A stretch of 64,000 nt of DNA, taken from the NCBI RefSeq assembly GCF_024585265.1, contig NZ_CP036533.1, positions 4,659,001 to 4,723,000 on the forward strand, in the 5' to 3' direction. This document shows positions 1 through 8,472 of the stretch, piece after piece. Each line of letters starts with the position of its first letter. Within the stretch, counting starts at the first letter, position 1. Position numbers and translations under genes: made by a program. The notes beneath the pieces were generated by a model, which saw only the letters and a list, made by a program, of their open reading frames with translations, did no database searches and was not told the DNA's origin. The stretch is from Bradyrhizobium sp. WBAH42. GTDB taxonomy: Bacteria; Pseudomonadota; Alphaproteobacteria; Rhizobiales; Xanthobacteraceae.

Positions 1-262
1 GCAAGGTCTCGGGCACAGTCGGCAATGCAAGCGCGGGAATGTCGGGCAGAATGCGAAGCGATGAGGAGGGCTCCATCGTCAACGCGGTGCCGAGAAACTG
101 ACCCGAAAGTGCAAGCAGCCGCAACTCGGCCTCGACCGCATCGTCGCCGAGCTCGGCACGCCAGAACGAGGCTGCTGGCGCGGCTGGTGATCCCATGGTC
201 CAGCGCGTGAGCACCGCACCCATCGCGTCGTAGATCGTCTCGGCCTTGATGACATCACTCAT
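1..262 (-). CDS. DUF5691-type protein, N-terminal part only (runs off the window)
   Basis: The minus strand opens with ATG at 262 and stays open to the window edge, giving about 87 residues that begin MSDVIKAETIYDAMGAVLTR. The start overlaps the stop of the upstream SWIM gene by 8 bp (ATGAGTGA), so the two are translationally coupled. The assignment rests mainly on context: SWIM zinc-finger proteins of this type are commonly followed by a DUF5691 protein in a cluster with AAA and VWA proteins. The visible part contains no motif that proves a function. The 3' end lies outside the window. Confidence 0.55.
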   Translation of the reverse strand, partial: MSDVIKAETIYDAMGAVLTRWTMGSPAAPAASFWRAELGDDAVEAELRLLALSGQFLGTALTMEPSSSLRILPDIPALALPTVPETL

Positions 263-1643
263 CGCTGCCGATCCGTCCCCAGGAGGTCTGTGCGGCCAGG
301 ATCGTGAGCCGGTTGCCCGACCAGATCGCGGCTGTGCGCATCAGCGCTGTTCCGACCAGCAGGCCCTCCGTGTTGCCGGCGACGGGCAGCGTGGCGGTGC
401 CGTCGGCGGCGCGCCACCAGGCACCCCCTGTCTCGTCGCGCGCGATCCGCCCCTGCGGCAGCAGCAGCGGCATTTCGATCACCCACGGCTCTGCGAGCAG
501 GGGGCGTGTCAAGGCGTCGCCGAGCGCGGTGTCTGCAGCCGGCCATTCCAAGGCAGGTGTCTCTTCGCTCGCATCGCGCCGCACGAGCAGGGCGCGCAGC
601 GGCTGCTGCGACGGATAGAAGACGAGCTCAGCCTGGAATCGGTCGCCGGGTGTGAAGACCGAGCCGCGTCGTCCGGCACTCGCCGGGAAGAAGTCGAGCA
701 GCATCGCAAAGCGCGGACCGTTCGGAGCCAGATTGAGCAGCCAGGTCGTTTGCGACACCAATCCGTCGCGGCGCGTCTGCACCTGCTCGGCCAGGACCTC
801 CCAGCGCGCATCGACCCGCAGCGCTTGCGGATCGCTCAGCACGGTCTCGCGCGTTTCCGATGCGGCGACGGCGCGCCTGATCTCGGCATCGCGCGGCGCG
901 GCACGGAAGGCGCGCGCGAGCAGGACCAGCTTGCCGAGCTCGACCACGGCGGCACGTGGCCGGTCGCCTGCGGCAAGTGCGAGCAGGCGGGACGGCAGTT
1001 CGTCGATCCGGCCGGCGAGCACCGCGGCCTTGCCGTCGACCAGCCGTGCCGCGATCCTCCGGCATCGCGAGGTGGCATCGTCGATGAAGCCCGACAATCC
1101 CAGCCGCAATTGATCGCCGATCCATTGCTCGAGCGCATCCAGCGCGTCGAGAATGGCCCGCTCGGTCTCCTCGCTGCGTCTGGCGGCTTGGGCCTCGCGC
1201 CGCGCTATATCCTTTGGATCCTCGGCCACTTCGGGCTCGGCCGCGCGCGCGGCGCGCAAATCCTTGTCGCCGGCGGGCGGCGCATTGCTCCCGGGCTTTG
1301 CCGCGGACGTGCCGCGCCGGCGGCCCAGCCAATCGCTGACCCAGGCCGGTGTTTCCGCGGGCACGAACGGCACGATCGCTTCTGCATTCAGCCACAACAG
1401 GCCGAGCACGTGCTTGCAGGGGAATTTGCGCGAAGGGCAGGTGCACTTGTTGCCGAGATCGCGCAAGTCGGCCATCACGCGGTACGGATTGGCGCCGGAG
1501 CCCGCGCATTCGCCCCAGATCAGCGCGCCATCCTGGCTTGCGCCGACGCCGGACCATTTGGCGGGCTTGGCGAGGCCAGCCGCCGCCTTGAGCGAGGATT
1601 GATCGGTAGCGAGTTGCTCGACCGCTTTCAGATCAATCGCCAC
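255..1643 (-). CDS. SWIM zinc finger protein
   Basis: A protein of about 462 residues with an N-terminal SWIM zinc finger (CTCPSRKFPCKHVLGL, the CxCx(n)CxH pattern, about residues 67-82 from the chosen start), followed by a charged linker and a long alpha/beta region without recognisable motifs. SWIM domains bind DNA or protein; the biochemical role of this family is not known. I chose the GTG at 1643 because VAIDLKAVEQLATDQSSLKAAAGLAKP is the natural start of the conserved part. An in-frame ATG at 1781 would add 46 residues of low-complexity sequence. The gene overlaps the next minus-strand gene by 8 bp. Confidence 0.8.
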   Translation of the reverse strand: MAIDLKAVEQLATDQSSLKAAAGLAKPAKWSGVGASQDGALIWGECAGSGANPYRVMADLRDLGNKCTCPSRKFPCKHVLGLLWLNAEAIVPFVPAETPAWVSDWLGRRRGTSAAKPGSNAPPAGDKDLRAARAAEPEVAEDPKDIARREAQAARRSEETERAILDALDALEQWIGDQLRLGLSGFIDDATSRCRRIAARLVDGKAAVLAGRIDELPSRLLALAAGDRPRAAVVELGKLVLLARAFRAAPRDAEIRRAVAASETRETVLSDPQALRVDARWEVLAEQVQTRRDGLVSQTTWLLNLAPNGPRFAMLLDFFPASAGRRGSVFTPGDRFQAELVFYPSQQPLRALLVRRDASEETPALEWPAADTALGDALTRPLLAEPWVIEMPLLLPQGRIARDETGGAWWRAADGTATLPVAGNTEGLLVGTALMRTAAIWSGNRLTILAAQTSWGRIGSDE

Positions 1644-1698
1644 GCCGCTGTCCCAAATCGAATCCAGGAGCGGCAGTATATCGGTACAGGATGAAAGC

Positions 1699-1830
1699 TC
1701 AATGTCGCCGCGAGCGATCCAGGTGCTGCACGCGGGGATGGTGGTGTCGCTCGGCTTCCGCCAAGTCGAGCTCAAGCTCATGGCGGACCTTCCGCGAGAG
1801 CTTTGCCGCGATCAGCGCATGCGCCTGCAT
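1699..1830 (-). CDS. Possible small protein upstream of the SWIM gene
   Basis: ATG at 1830 to TGA at 1699 encodes 43 residues (MQAHALIAAKLSRKVRHELE and on), Lys/Arg/His-rich and predicted helical. Third codon positions are GC-rich as in neighbouring genes, which slightly favours real coding. I recognise no family. The rest of the 1644-1993 gap between the divergent SWIM and acetolactate synthase genes shows no other convincing gene and no clear promoter. Confidence 0.3.
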   Translation of the reverse strand: MQAHALIAAKLSRKVRHELELDLAEAERHHHPRVQHLDRSRRH

Positions 1831-1993
1831 GAGTTAGGTCGTGAGCTCGGCGTCCGGCAGGGTGCTGTTGCTCGCATGGCAACAGCGAAGTTGATGTGCT
1901 GCCGCTCTTTGTGAGTTGTGCCGGAGCCGCGGACCGCTACCATGCGCCGGCTCTACTGGAACTCGAGAGCCAAGCACAATGAGCGGAGGCGAC

Positions 1994-3658
1994 ATGAGCG
2001 GCCAGCAACGCAAAGCGAAGGGATCGGACCTGTTCGTCGCGGCACTGGAGAATGAAGGTGTCGACCGCATCTTCGGCATTCCCGGCGAAGAGAATCTCGA
2101 TCTGGTCGAATCGCTGCGCGCCTCCAGGATCGAGCTGGTCCTGACCCGCCACGAGCAGGCCGCTGCCTTCATGGCCGCCACCCATGGGCGGCTGACCGGC
2201 AAGCCCGGCGTTTGTCTGTCGACGCTCGGCCCCGGTGCACTCAACCTGTCCACGGGCGCGGCCTATGCGCATCTCGGTGCCATGCCGATGATCCTGATCA
2301 CCGGCCAGAAGCCGATCATGAGCAGCCGGCAGGCGCGCTTCCAGATCGTGGACGTGGTCGCGACCATGAAGCCGCTCACGAAACTGTCGCGGCAGATCGT
2401 CAGCGCCTCGAGCATCCCGACCGTGGTGCGCGATGCGTTCCGCGCGGCGATGGAGGAGCGTCCGGGTCCGGTGCATCTCGAGCTGCCCGAGGACATCGCC
2501 GGCGACGAGGTGCCCGATGTCCCGGTGATCCCCGTTCACCCGATTGAAATCCCGGTCGCCCATCGCGCCGCGCTCGACCGCGCCGCCGAGATGATCATGG
2601 CCGCAAGGCGCCCGCTGGTGATGATGGGCGCTGCGACCAGCCGGCCGCGGTCGACGCATGGCATCGCAAGCTTCGTGCGGCGGACCGGCATTCCGTTCTT
2701 CACCACGCAGATGGGGAAGGGGACCGTGCCCGGCGGCACCAATCTCTACATGGGCACTGCGGCGCTGTCGGAACGCGATTACGTTCACGACGCGATCGAT
2801 GCCGCCGACCTGATTGTCGCGATCGGTCACGACCCGGTCGAGAAGCCGCCTTTCATCATGGGGCCTTCAGGGCCAAAGGTGATTCACGTCAGCTACACGC
2901 CGGCGAGCGTCGAGCAGGTCTATTTCCCCGATGCCGAAGTCGTCGGCGACGTCGGCCCGAGCCTGGAACTGCTGGCGGACCGGCTCGAGGGCAAGCTGCC
3001 GCAGGCCGCGGCGCTGCTCCCGCTGCGCGAAGAGATCCTGAAGCACATCGCCGACCGCGCCACCGAGGCGCGCTGGCCGCCGACTCCGCAGCGCATCGTG
3101 CACGACATCCGCCAGGTGATTCCCGAGAACGGCATCGTCGCGCTCGACAACGGTATGTACAAGATCTGGTTCGCGCGCAATTACCGCACCCGCGTCGCCA
3201 ACACGCTGCTGCTCGACAATGCACTGGCGACCATGGGCGCCGGCCTGCCGTCGGCGATGATGGCTGCGATGCTCTATCCCGACCGCCGCGTGCTTGCGGT
3301 TGCCGGCGACGGCGGCTTCATGATGAACAGCCAGGAGATGGAGACGGCGGTCCGCCTCAAGCTCAACCTGGTCGTGCTGGTGCTGGAGGACAACGCCTAC
3401 GGCATGATCCGCTGGAAGCAGGCGGTGGATCATTTCGCCGATTACGGCATGACTTTTGGCAATCCCGACTTCGTCCTCTACGCGAAAGCCTATGGCGCCA
3501 AGGGTCATCGCATCGAGACGATCGACAGCTTCGGCCCGACGCTCGACGCCGCCTTCAGGGAAGGCGGCGTGCATCTGGTCTCGATCCCGGTCGACTATTC
3601 GGAGAACGTGCGCGTACTGGTCGATGAGCTCCGGGCACACGAGAAGGCGAAAGAGTGA
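1994..3658 (+). CDS. Acetolactate synthase-type ThDP-dependent enzyme (large subunit)
   Basis: A 554-residue member of the acetohydroxyacid synthase/pyruvate oxidase family, which condenses or decarboxylates pyruvate through thiamine diphosphate. The N-terminal PYR domain has the catalytic-Glu region (FGIPGEENLDL, about residues 27-37) and RHEQAAAFMA. A central TPP-enzyme M domain follows. The C-terminal PP domain carries the ThDP/Mg motif GDGGFMMNSQEMETA with EDNAYG (from about residue 437). No small regulatory subunit lies beside it, which suggests a catabolic or otherwise non-biosynthetic form; substrate specificity cannot be read from the sequence. ATG 1994 is preferred because GGAGG lies just upstream; ATG 1979 in the same frame is an alternative. 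Confidence 0.82.
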   Translation: MSGQQRKAKGSDLFVAALENEGVDRIFGIPGEENLDLVESLRASRIELVLTRHEQAAAFMAATHGRLTGKPGVCLSTLGPGALNLSTGAAYAHLGAMPMILITGQKPIMSSRQARFQIVDVVATMKPLTKLSRQIVSASSIPTVVRDAFRAAMEERPGPVHLELPEDIAGDEVPDVPVIPVHPIEIPVAHRAALDRAAEMIMAARRPLVMMGAATSRPRSTHGIASFVRRTGIPFFTTQMGKGTVPGGTNLYMGTAALSERDYVHDAIDAADLIVAIGHDPVEKPPFIMGPSGPKVIHVSYTPASVEQVYFPDAEVVGDVGPSLELLADRLEGKLPQAAALLPLREEILKHIADRATEARWPPTPQRIVHDIRQVIPENGIVALDNGMYKIWFARNYRTRVANTLLLDNALATMGAGLPSAMMAAMLYPDRRVLAVAGDGGFMMNSQEMETAVRLKLNLVVLVLEDNAYGMIRWKQAVDHFADYGMTFGNPDFVLYAKAYGAKGHRIETIDSFGPTLDAAFREGGVHLVSIPVDYSENVRVLVDELRAHEKAKE

Positions 3659-3683
3659 TTCCGGATACTCTTGCCACACCCGT

Positions 3684-3763
3684 CGTTGCGAGCGCAGCGA
3701 AGCAATCCAGAATCGTTCCGCAGAGGCAGTCTGGATTGCTTCGTCGCTTCGCTCCTCGCAATG
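3684..3763. repeat. Dispersed palindromic repeat (GCGAAGCAATCC type)
   Basis: Two arms, one reading GCGCAGCGAAGCAATCCAGA and the other its near reverse complement (TCTGGATTGCTTCGTCGC), flank a short centre. This is a large imperfect hairpin in the gap after the acetolactate synthase gene. Elements with this wording are common intergenic repeats in Bradyrhizobium chromosomes. It may also act as a transcript 3' stabiliser. Confidence 0.7.
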
Positions 3764-3832
3764 GCGAAGTATGCCGATCAGCGCGAATGCGATAACAATT
3801 TGCGTCAATGCAACCAACCACAGGACTATGAA

Positions 3833-4180
3833 ATGACCCGCATTCGTTGTGTCACCGAGATGGGCATGGGCGTCGACGTCCACGGCCGGGACGCCACCAA
3901 GGCGGCGAAGCGGGCGGTGTCGGATGCCATCAGGCATTCCAGCCTCGGCTTCTTCCGGATGATCGGCAAGACCGCGAACGACATGTTCGTGGACGTCACG
4001 ATCGGGGTTCCAAATCCCGAAGCCGTCGACAAGGAGGCTGTCGCCAAGGAGTTGCCTTACGGCACGGTGACCGTGACCGCGGTCAAGGGCGGGCTGGAGA
4101 TTCCCTCGGCCACGGAAGTGGCCAACGATCCCATCCTCATTGCCAATGCCGCCGTCATCGTTAGCTTCGACAGGGACTAG
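3833..4180 (+). CDS. Lin0512 family protein
   Basis: A 115-residue protein beginning MTRIRCVTEMGMGVDVHGRD. The conserved GMGVDVHG and TKAAKRAVSDAIRHSSLGF patterns match the Lin0512 family, small proteins of unknown function. There is no signal peptide or membrane segment. It sits between the ThDP enzyme and a GNAT acetyltransferase that starts 5 nt after its stop, so it is probably co-transcribed with the latter. Biochemical role unknown. Confidence 0.75.
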   Translation: MTRIRCVTEMGMGVDVHGRDATKAAKRAVSDAIRHSSLGFFRMIGKTANDMFVDVTIGVPNPEAVDKEAVAKELPYGTVTVTAVKGGLEIPSATEVANDPILIANAAVIVSFDRD

Positions 4181-4184
4181 GCCG

Positions 4185-4877
4185 ATGTCGGCGAGCAATG
4201 AGGCGCTGCTGGATCGCCCGATCTGGAGCGCGTTGACGACGAGCCACAAGCATCTGGCGGAGGGCGGCCCGCAGGCTCTGCGCTATCCCGTGGACATGAC
4301 GCCGTTTGCCGATATGCCAGATATGTCCGCCGCAAGCTTTGCGGCGCTCGGCGAACTCATGTCGGGCTCGCAAGTCGCGGTGCTGTTCACGCCCGAGCCG
4401 GTCGAAATTCCCGCCGGCTTCAAGGTGCTGCTCGCCGAGACCGGCGAGCAGATGATCGGCTCGCCTGCCGACACGTCGCTGCGTAATGCCGAGATCGTCC
4501 GCCTGGGCGCGGCCGACGTTCCCGCCATGATGGCGCTGATCGAGCTGACCAAGCCCGGGCCGTTCGCGGCGCGGACACACGAGCTCGGCACCTTCCTCGG
4601 CATCCGCGCGCACGGCGAGCTGGTCGCCATGGCCGGCGAGCGGATGAAGCCCGGCAATTTCACCGAGATGACGGCGGTCTGCGTGCATCCCGATCATCGC
4701 GGTCGCGGTTACGCGCAGGCGTTGCTCGCCGCCATCGCGCGCCAGATCGAGGCGCGCGGGGAAATTCCGTTCCTGCACGTGTTCTCGAACAATACGTTGG
4801 CCATTGCGCTGTACCAGCGGCAGGGCATGCGGATTCGGCGGCGCCTGCACGTCACCGTGCTGATGAAGCAGGTCTGA
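4185..4877 (+). CDS. GNAT family N-acetyltransferase
   Basis: A 230-residue protein with a C-terminal GNAT fold. The acetyl-CoA binding motif A is clear (VCVHPDHRGRGYAQALLAAI, about residues 165-184), followed by FLHVFSNNTLAIALYQRQGM, the usual end of the domain. The N-terminal half is probably a second, degenerate GNAT-like or substrate-recognition domain, as in FR47-like acetyltransferases. The gene follows the Lin0512 gene by 4 nt. The substrate cannot be deduced. ATG 4185 is chosen because it directly follows the preceding stop and begins the conserved reading. Confidence 0.8.
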   Translation: MSASNEALLDRPIWSALTTSHKHLAEGGPQALRYPVDMTPFADMPDMSAASFAALGELMSGSQVAVLFTPEPVEIPAGFKVLLAETGEQMIGSPADTSLRNAEIVRLGAADVPAMMALIELTKPGPFAARTHELGTFLGIRAHGELVAMAGERMKPGNFTEMTAVCVHPDHRGRGYAQALLAAIARQIEARGEIPFLHVFSNNTLAIALYQRQGMRIRRRLHVTVLMKQV

Positions 4878-4946
4878 GCTGCGCGGTGGGCTTCATATCC
4901 CGGCAAATCGCGCTATATCGATTCCAACCACAATTGGGGGGAGCAC

Positions 4947-6131
4947 ATGGACGCCAGAACGCCTGATTTTTCCGCCGTACGGACGGCGATGCAACGCTAC
5001 GTCGATCAGGAGATCATTCCGGGCGTGTCCTGGGCCGTGCTGCGCGGCCGCGAGGTGGTCGATCAGCAATGCGTCGGCTTTACCGACCGCGAGGCCAACA
5101 CTGCGCTGCGGCCCGACCACATCTTCCGCGCGTTCTCCAACACCAAGATCTTCGTCACCTGCGCGATCATGCTGCTGGTCGAGCAAGGCCGCATCGGGCT
5201 CGATGACCCGGTCGAAAAATTCCTGCCGCAGCTCGGCAATCGCAAGGTGCTCAAGCAGGGCGCTTCAAGCCTCGCCGATGTCGAGCCGGCAAAGAGCCCG
5301 ATCACGATCCGCCAGCTCCTGACCCACACCTCCGGCCTCAGCTACGGCATCTTCGATCCCGGCACGGTGCTGTTCAAAGGCTACAACGAAGCGCGCGTGC
5401 TCAATCCGCTGACGCCGCTCAGCGACATGATCGACAAGCTCGCCGGCCTGCCGCTGTCTTATCACCCCGGCACGGCCTGGGAATATTCGGTGGCGACCGA
5501 CGTGCTCGGCCGGATCGTCGAGGTCGTCTCCGGCCAGCCGCTCGATGCCTTCCTGAAGGCGCGCATCTTCGATTCGCTCGGCATGACCGACACCGGCTTT
5601 TATGTCCCCGAGGCCCGGCAGGGCAGGCTGGTCGCGCTCTACAATGGCGCCGATGTGCTCGATCCCATGAAGCCCGGCCTGACGCGCGCGGACAATCTGC
5701 CGTTTCCACAAGCCTATCGACGGCCGTTCCCGCGGCTCTCGGGCGGCGGTGGTCTGGTCTCGACCCTGCCGGACATGCTCGCGCTGGTCCGAGCATTGTT
5801 GCCCGGGTCTGACGCGCTGCTCAAGCCGGAGACGCTGCGGCAGATGATGACGAACCAGCTCCCGGCAGGGCAAACCATCCGCTTCGCCAATCTCGGGCCG
5901 ATCCCCGGCAAGGGTTTTGGCCTCGGCGGCGCCGTCACCTTCGCGCCGACGCCGTTCGATCCGCCGAGCTCGACCGGCGAATTCCAATGGGGCGGCTTGG
6001 CCGGCACCCATTGGTGGATCTGCCCGGAGGCCAATACGGCCGGCGTCCTGATGGCCCAGCGCTATATGGGCTTCTGGAATCCGTTCTTCTTCGAGTTCAA
6101 GCGCCTGGCCTATCAGGCTGTCGGAAGCTGA
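4947..6131 (+). CDS. Serine hydrolase, class C beta-lactamase/esterase family
   Basis: A 394-residue protein of the beta-lactamase-related serine hydrolase family. The nucleophile motif SxxK is Ser64-Asn-Thr-Lys67 (AFSNTKIF), and the Tyr motif is EYSVATDVLG with Tyr180. There is no KTG triad; near the C terminus GTHWWICPE occupies the usual third-motif region. There is no signal peptide, so the protein is probably cytoplasmic, more like an EstB-type esterase or aminopeptidase than a true beta-lactamase. The start at 4947 is supported by GGGGGGAG upstream. It appears to be a single gene. Confidence 0.82.
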   Translation: MDARTPDFSAVRTAMQRYVDQEIIPGVSWAVLRGREVVDQQCVGFTDREANTALRPDHIFRAFSNTKIFVTCAIMLLVEQGRIGLDDPVEKFLPQLGNRKVLKQGASSLADVEPAKSPITIRQLLTHTSGLSYGIFDPGTVLFKGYNEARVLNPLTPLSDMIDKLAGLPLSYHPGTAWEYSVATDVLGRIVEVVSGQPLDAFLKARIFDSLGMTDTGFYVPEARQGRLVALYNGADVLDPMKPGLTRADNLPFPQAYRRPFPRLSGGGGLVSTLPDMLALVRALLPGSDALLKPETLRQMMTNQLPAGQTIRFANLGPIPGKGFGLGGAVTFAPTPFDPPSSTGEFQWGGLAGTHWWICPEANTAGVLMAQRYMGFWNPFFFEFKRLAYQAVGS

Positions 6132-6225
6132 TCGCAAAGAATCTTCCGTCAGCGCGAATCCTTTTTGGCCGTCGCGTCCTCTCGATGGTCGAGGCAATCG
6201 GTCTCGGCCCATGTCGGAGGATGTG

Positions 6226-6435
6226 ATGGGATTCTATCGAAAGAACATCGGCGGACTGCATCAGGCGGTGCGGGTCGTCCTGGGTATCGCGGTCGCGGTT
6301 GCGGCGTTCGTTTATCTTGCCGGTGCGGCGGCATGGCTGGTCGCGCTCGGTGGCGCCGGCTTCGCGCTGACCGGTCTCGTCGGTTATTGCCCGATGTGCG
6401 CGATGGCGGGCATCGGCAAGGGAGGGATGTCGTGA
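6226..6435 (+). CDS. DUF2892 (YgaP transmembrane-type) protein
   Basis: A 69-residue membrane protein beginning MGFYRKNIGGLHQAVRVVLG, with two hydrophobic helices (about residues 13-32 and 33-52) and a Cys pair in GYCPMCAMAGIG near the C terminus. DUF2892 proteins match the membrane anchor of the rhodanese YgaP. The Cys-x-x-Cys motif could bind metal or react with sulfur species. ATG 6226 follows a GGAGG; ATG 6211 is less likely. Its stop overlaps the GTG start of the sigma factor gene (GTGA), so the two are translationally coupled. Confidence 0.75.
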   Translation: MGFYRKNIGGLHQAVRVVLGIAVAVAAFVYLAGAAAWLVALGGAGFALTGLVGYCPMCAMAGIGKGGMS

Positions 6436-6953
6436 GTGCGGCGGCGATCTCGCCAAGTCTGTTCGAGGCCGCACGGCTCGGCGATATCAGGGCGATCGCG
6501 CGCCTGCTCGAGACGGCACAGCCGGACATCCGCCGCTACGCGCGCGCGACCTGCCGCAGCTCGGCGGACGCCGAGGATGCGACGCAGGAGGCGTTGTGGA
6601 TTCTGTTCCGTCACGTCGGCACGATTCGTTCGCTGCTGGCATTGTCGGCCTGGTTGTTCAGTGTTGTCCGGCGCGAATGCCTGCGGCTCGCGCGCCGGGC
6701 CGGCCTTATGCCGGCGGTCGATGAGGGCGAGGCGGAGGCCGCACTGCTGTTGCGCCCTGAGGCCGATCTGCGGCTCGACGTCGCGGCGGCGTTCGAGGCG
6801 CTGCCGCCGCACTATCGCGATGTTGCGCTGATGCGCGACGTCAAGGAGATGACGATCGATGAGATTGCCGCCGCGCTCGGCGCGACCAGGCAGACCGTGA
6901 AGGCGCGGCTGCATCGCGCCCGCGCGTTGATGCGCGAATATCTGACGAGATGA
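6432..6953 (+). CDS. RNA polymerase sigma factor, ECF (sigma-70 family)
   Basis: A 173-residue ECF sigma factor with region 2 (ATQEALWILFRHVGTIRSLLALSAWLFSVVRRE, about residues 45-80) and region 4 helix-turn-helix (LPPHYRDVALMRDVKEMTIDEIAAALGATRQTVKARLHRARAL). The GTG start at 6432 overlaps the stop of the DUF2892 gene by 4 bp, so they form an operon. No recognisable anti-sigma gene lies beside it; the small membrane protein with a Cys-x-x-Cys motif is the only partner. The signal and regulon are unknown. Confidence 0.85.
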   Translation: MSAAAISPSLFEAARLGDIRAIARLLETAQPDIRRYARATCRSSADAEDATQEALWILFRHVGTIRSLLALSAWLFSVVRRECLRLARRAGLMPAVDEGEAEAALLLRPEADLRLDVAAAFEALPPHYRDVALMRDVKEMTIDEIAAALGATRQTVKARLHRARALMREYLTR

Positions 6954-7023
6954 GAGACGATCGAATTCAGAAAAATATGAAGTGACGTGGGGGGAGACAT
7001 CGCGTCCCGGCCACGGTTTCGCT

Positions 7024-7200
7024 TCAATCCTTCCACGGATCGAACTCGCCTTCGCCGGCCATGGCGACGGCGAACGGCCGCAGCGTGTGCAGCACCCGCA
7101 CGGTGCCGGCGTGCTGGGCCAGCACGTCCGGCAGGCGGCGATAGGCCATCGGGCTCTCGTCGAGGTCGGCACCGATCAAGGTGACGCCGCGCTCGTTCAG
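7024..7200 (-). pseudogene. rtcB: C-terminal part of rtcB, cut off by an in-frame TAG
   Basis: Directly after the TAG at 7203-7201 the same frame continues for 58 codons, reads LNERGVTLIGADLDESPMAY and then VLHTLRPFAVAMAGEGEFDPWKD, and ends at TGA (7026-7024). This matches the C-terminal tail expected for RtcB, whose last strand contributes to the GTP site in characterised enzymes. A single base change from TGG (Trp) would create the TAG. The tail is translated only if the stop is read through or is a sequence error. Confidence 0.75.
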
Positions 7201-8364
7201 CTAACGGTCCATCTCCTCGCGCGAGAAGCGCCGCTTCGCCTCACGTCGTCCGAACAGGCGGCCGGCGCCGTGCACCGTCGAGTAGAGCGAAGCCTTGGCT
7301 TCCGGGCTGTCGATGCCTTCGAGGATGACGGCGTCGTCGCCCATCGAGCCGCCGACGAATCCCTTCTGGCCGGGAAACGCCGCGGTCGCGCCCTTGCGCA
7401 CCACCCACAAATCCTTGCCGCCGTGGGTCTCACGCCAGGCGTAATTGTGGTGATTGTGCACGCTCTCGGTGACGTTGCCGCCGATGATCCGGCGGACCCG
7501 CTCGACGACCCACTCGCGGCCCGCATAGGCGTAACGCCCGGCGAGCTGCATCGCCGCGATGTAGCGGCGGCCGAGCTCGCTGTCCTCGTCGACCACGGCG
7601 GGCGGGACGTTCATGCCGTCCTTGCCGCCGGCGGCCTTGAGGTAGCGCGTCGCGGAGGTGTGTCCGAGACCGCGGCTGCCGAAATGGACGCCGATCCAGA
7701 CGAAGCCTTCTTCGTCGCGCATGAGGTCGACATAGTGGTTGCCCGATCCGACCGTGCCGAGCTGCTTCACCGCCTTCTGACGGTAGTCCTCCATGTCGCT
7801 TTCGCGCCAGGCATCGCCGTCGTCGAACAGGTCGTGCTCGGCCCGTTCCGCGTTGGCACGTCCGACGCCGAACGAGATCACCTTGGCGACGTCGCGGATG
7901 ATCGTGGGAGCGATCTCCGCAATGTCGTCGAAGCGGGTGTCGAGCCGGGCCGCCATGTTGCCGCAGCCGATGTCGAAGCCGACGCCGGAGATGCTGATCT
8001 GCTTCTCGTAGGCGATGACCCCGCCGACTGGCTGGGCGTAGCCGAGATGGCCGTCGGCGCAGATCACGCCGGAGACGACGTTGCCGATCGCCATGCAGTT
8101 GCGCATCTGCGCGATCGTCGCATCCTCGTGCGGGCCGAACACCTTCAGGGGCGCGTTCTGGAAGCGGGCGTCCTGCGTCCGGAACTCGGCGATCGAGCTC
8201 GCGGTCGCATTGGCCTCGCGGGCAAGATGCTCCTTGCGCGCGGCCTCCTTGTACAGGCACCAGGCCGGCTGGCCGCGTCCTTCGCCGACGCGCGAGTCGG
8301 GATCGACACCGGCGGCGAGGCAGAGCTCGCGGGCGCGTTCCATGTAGGGATCGGGTCGTCGCAT
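7201..8364 (-). CDS. rtcB: RtcB RNA ligase (truncated by a TAG at codon 388)
   Basis: RtcB joins RNA 2',3'-cyclic or 3'-phosphate ends to 5'-OH ends using GTP and Mn2+. The visible metal and guanylylation residues are intact: Asp131 and Cys134 in GFDIGCGN, His210 in GSGNHYVDL, His227 in GVHFGSRGLGH, the His cluster in VHNHHNYAW (about 303-306), and the guanylate-accepting His365 in STVHGAGR. The frame then meets TAG after EEMDR, although coding continues for 57 more residues. As read, the product is 387 residues instead of 445. It lies 108 bp downstream of the Ro60 gene on the same strand, a known pairing in bacterial RNA-repair loci. Activity of the truncated form is doubtful. Confidence 0.85.
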   Translation of the reverse strand: MRRPDPYMERARELCLAAGVDPDSRVGEGRGQPAWCLYKEAARKEHLAREANATASSIAEFRTQDARFQNAPLKVFGPHEDATIAQMRNCMAIGNVVSGVICADGHLGYAQPVGGVIAYEKQISISGVGFDIGCGNMAARLDTRFDDIAEIAPTIIRDVAKVISFGVGRANAERAEHDLFDDGDAWRESDMEDYRQKAVKQLGTVGSGNHYVDLMRDEEGFVWIGVHFGSRGLGHTSATRYLKAAGGKDGMNVPPAVVDEDSELGRRYIAAMQLAGRYAYAGREWVVERVRRIIGGNVTESVHNHHNYAWRETHGGKDLWVVRKGATAAFPGQKGFVGGSMGDDAVILEGIDSPEAKASLYSTVHGAGRLFGRREAKRRFSREEMDR

Positions 8365-8429
8365 GGTCCTAGGTCCTTGTCATTCCGCGCGCGCCATAAC
8401 GGGGCGGGCGGATCATTTCAGAGATTTGC

Positions 8430-8460
8430 TGGCCCCGGGCGCGGCTCGCGTCCGGGGCCA
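8430..8460 (-). other. Strong hairpin between the Ro60 and rtcB genes
   Basis: A 9-bp perfect stem, TGGCCCCGG paired with CCGGGGCCA around a 13-nt loop, lies just after the Ro60 stop. No T-tract follows on the minus strand, so it is more likely an mRNA-stabilising or attenuating hairpin that tunes rtcB expression than a full terminator. Confidence 0.5.
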
Positions 8461-8472
8461 TTGTCGTTGCGC

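Noticed and set aside
246..1694. A 482-codon plus-strand open frame
   Set aside because: Antisense to the SWIM zinc-finger gene; composition (Arg/Ala/Gly/Gln-rich) is typical of a shadow frame.
1702..1914. A 70-codon plus-strand frame before the acetolactate synthase gene
   Set aside because: No ribosome binding site and no recognisable family; it is antisense to the candidate small protein, which has better codon use.
4947..6131. A true beta-lactamase (resistance gene)
   Set aside because: SxxK and Tyr motifs are present, but there is no KTG triad and no signal peptide, so an esterase-like serine hydrolase is more likely.
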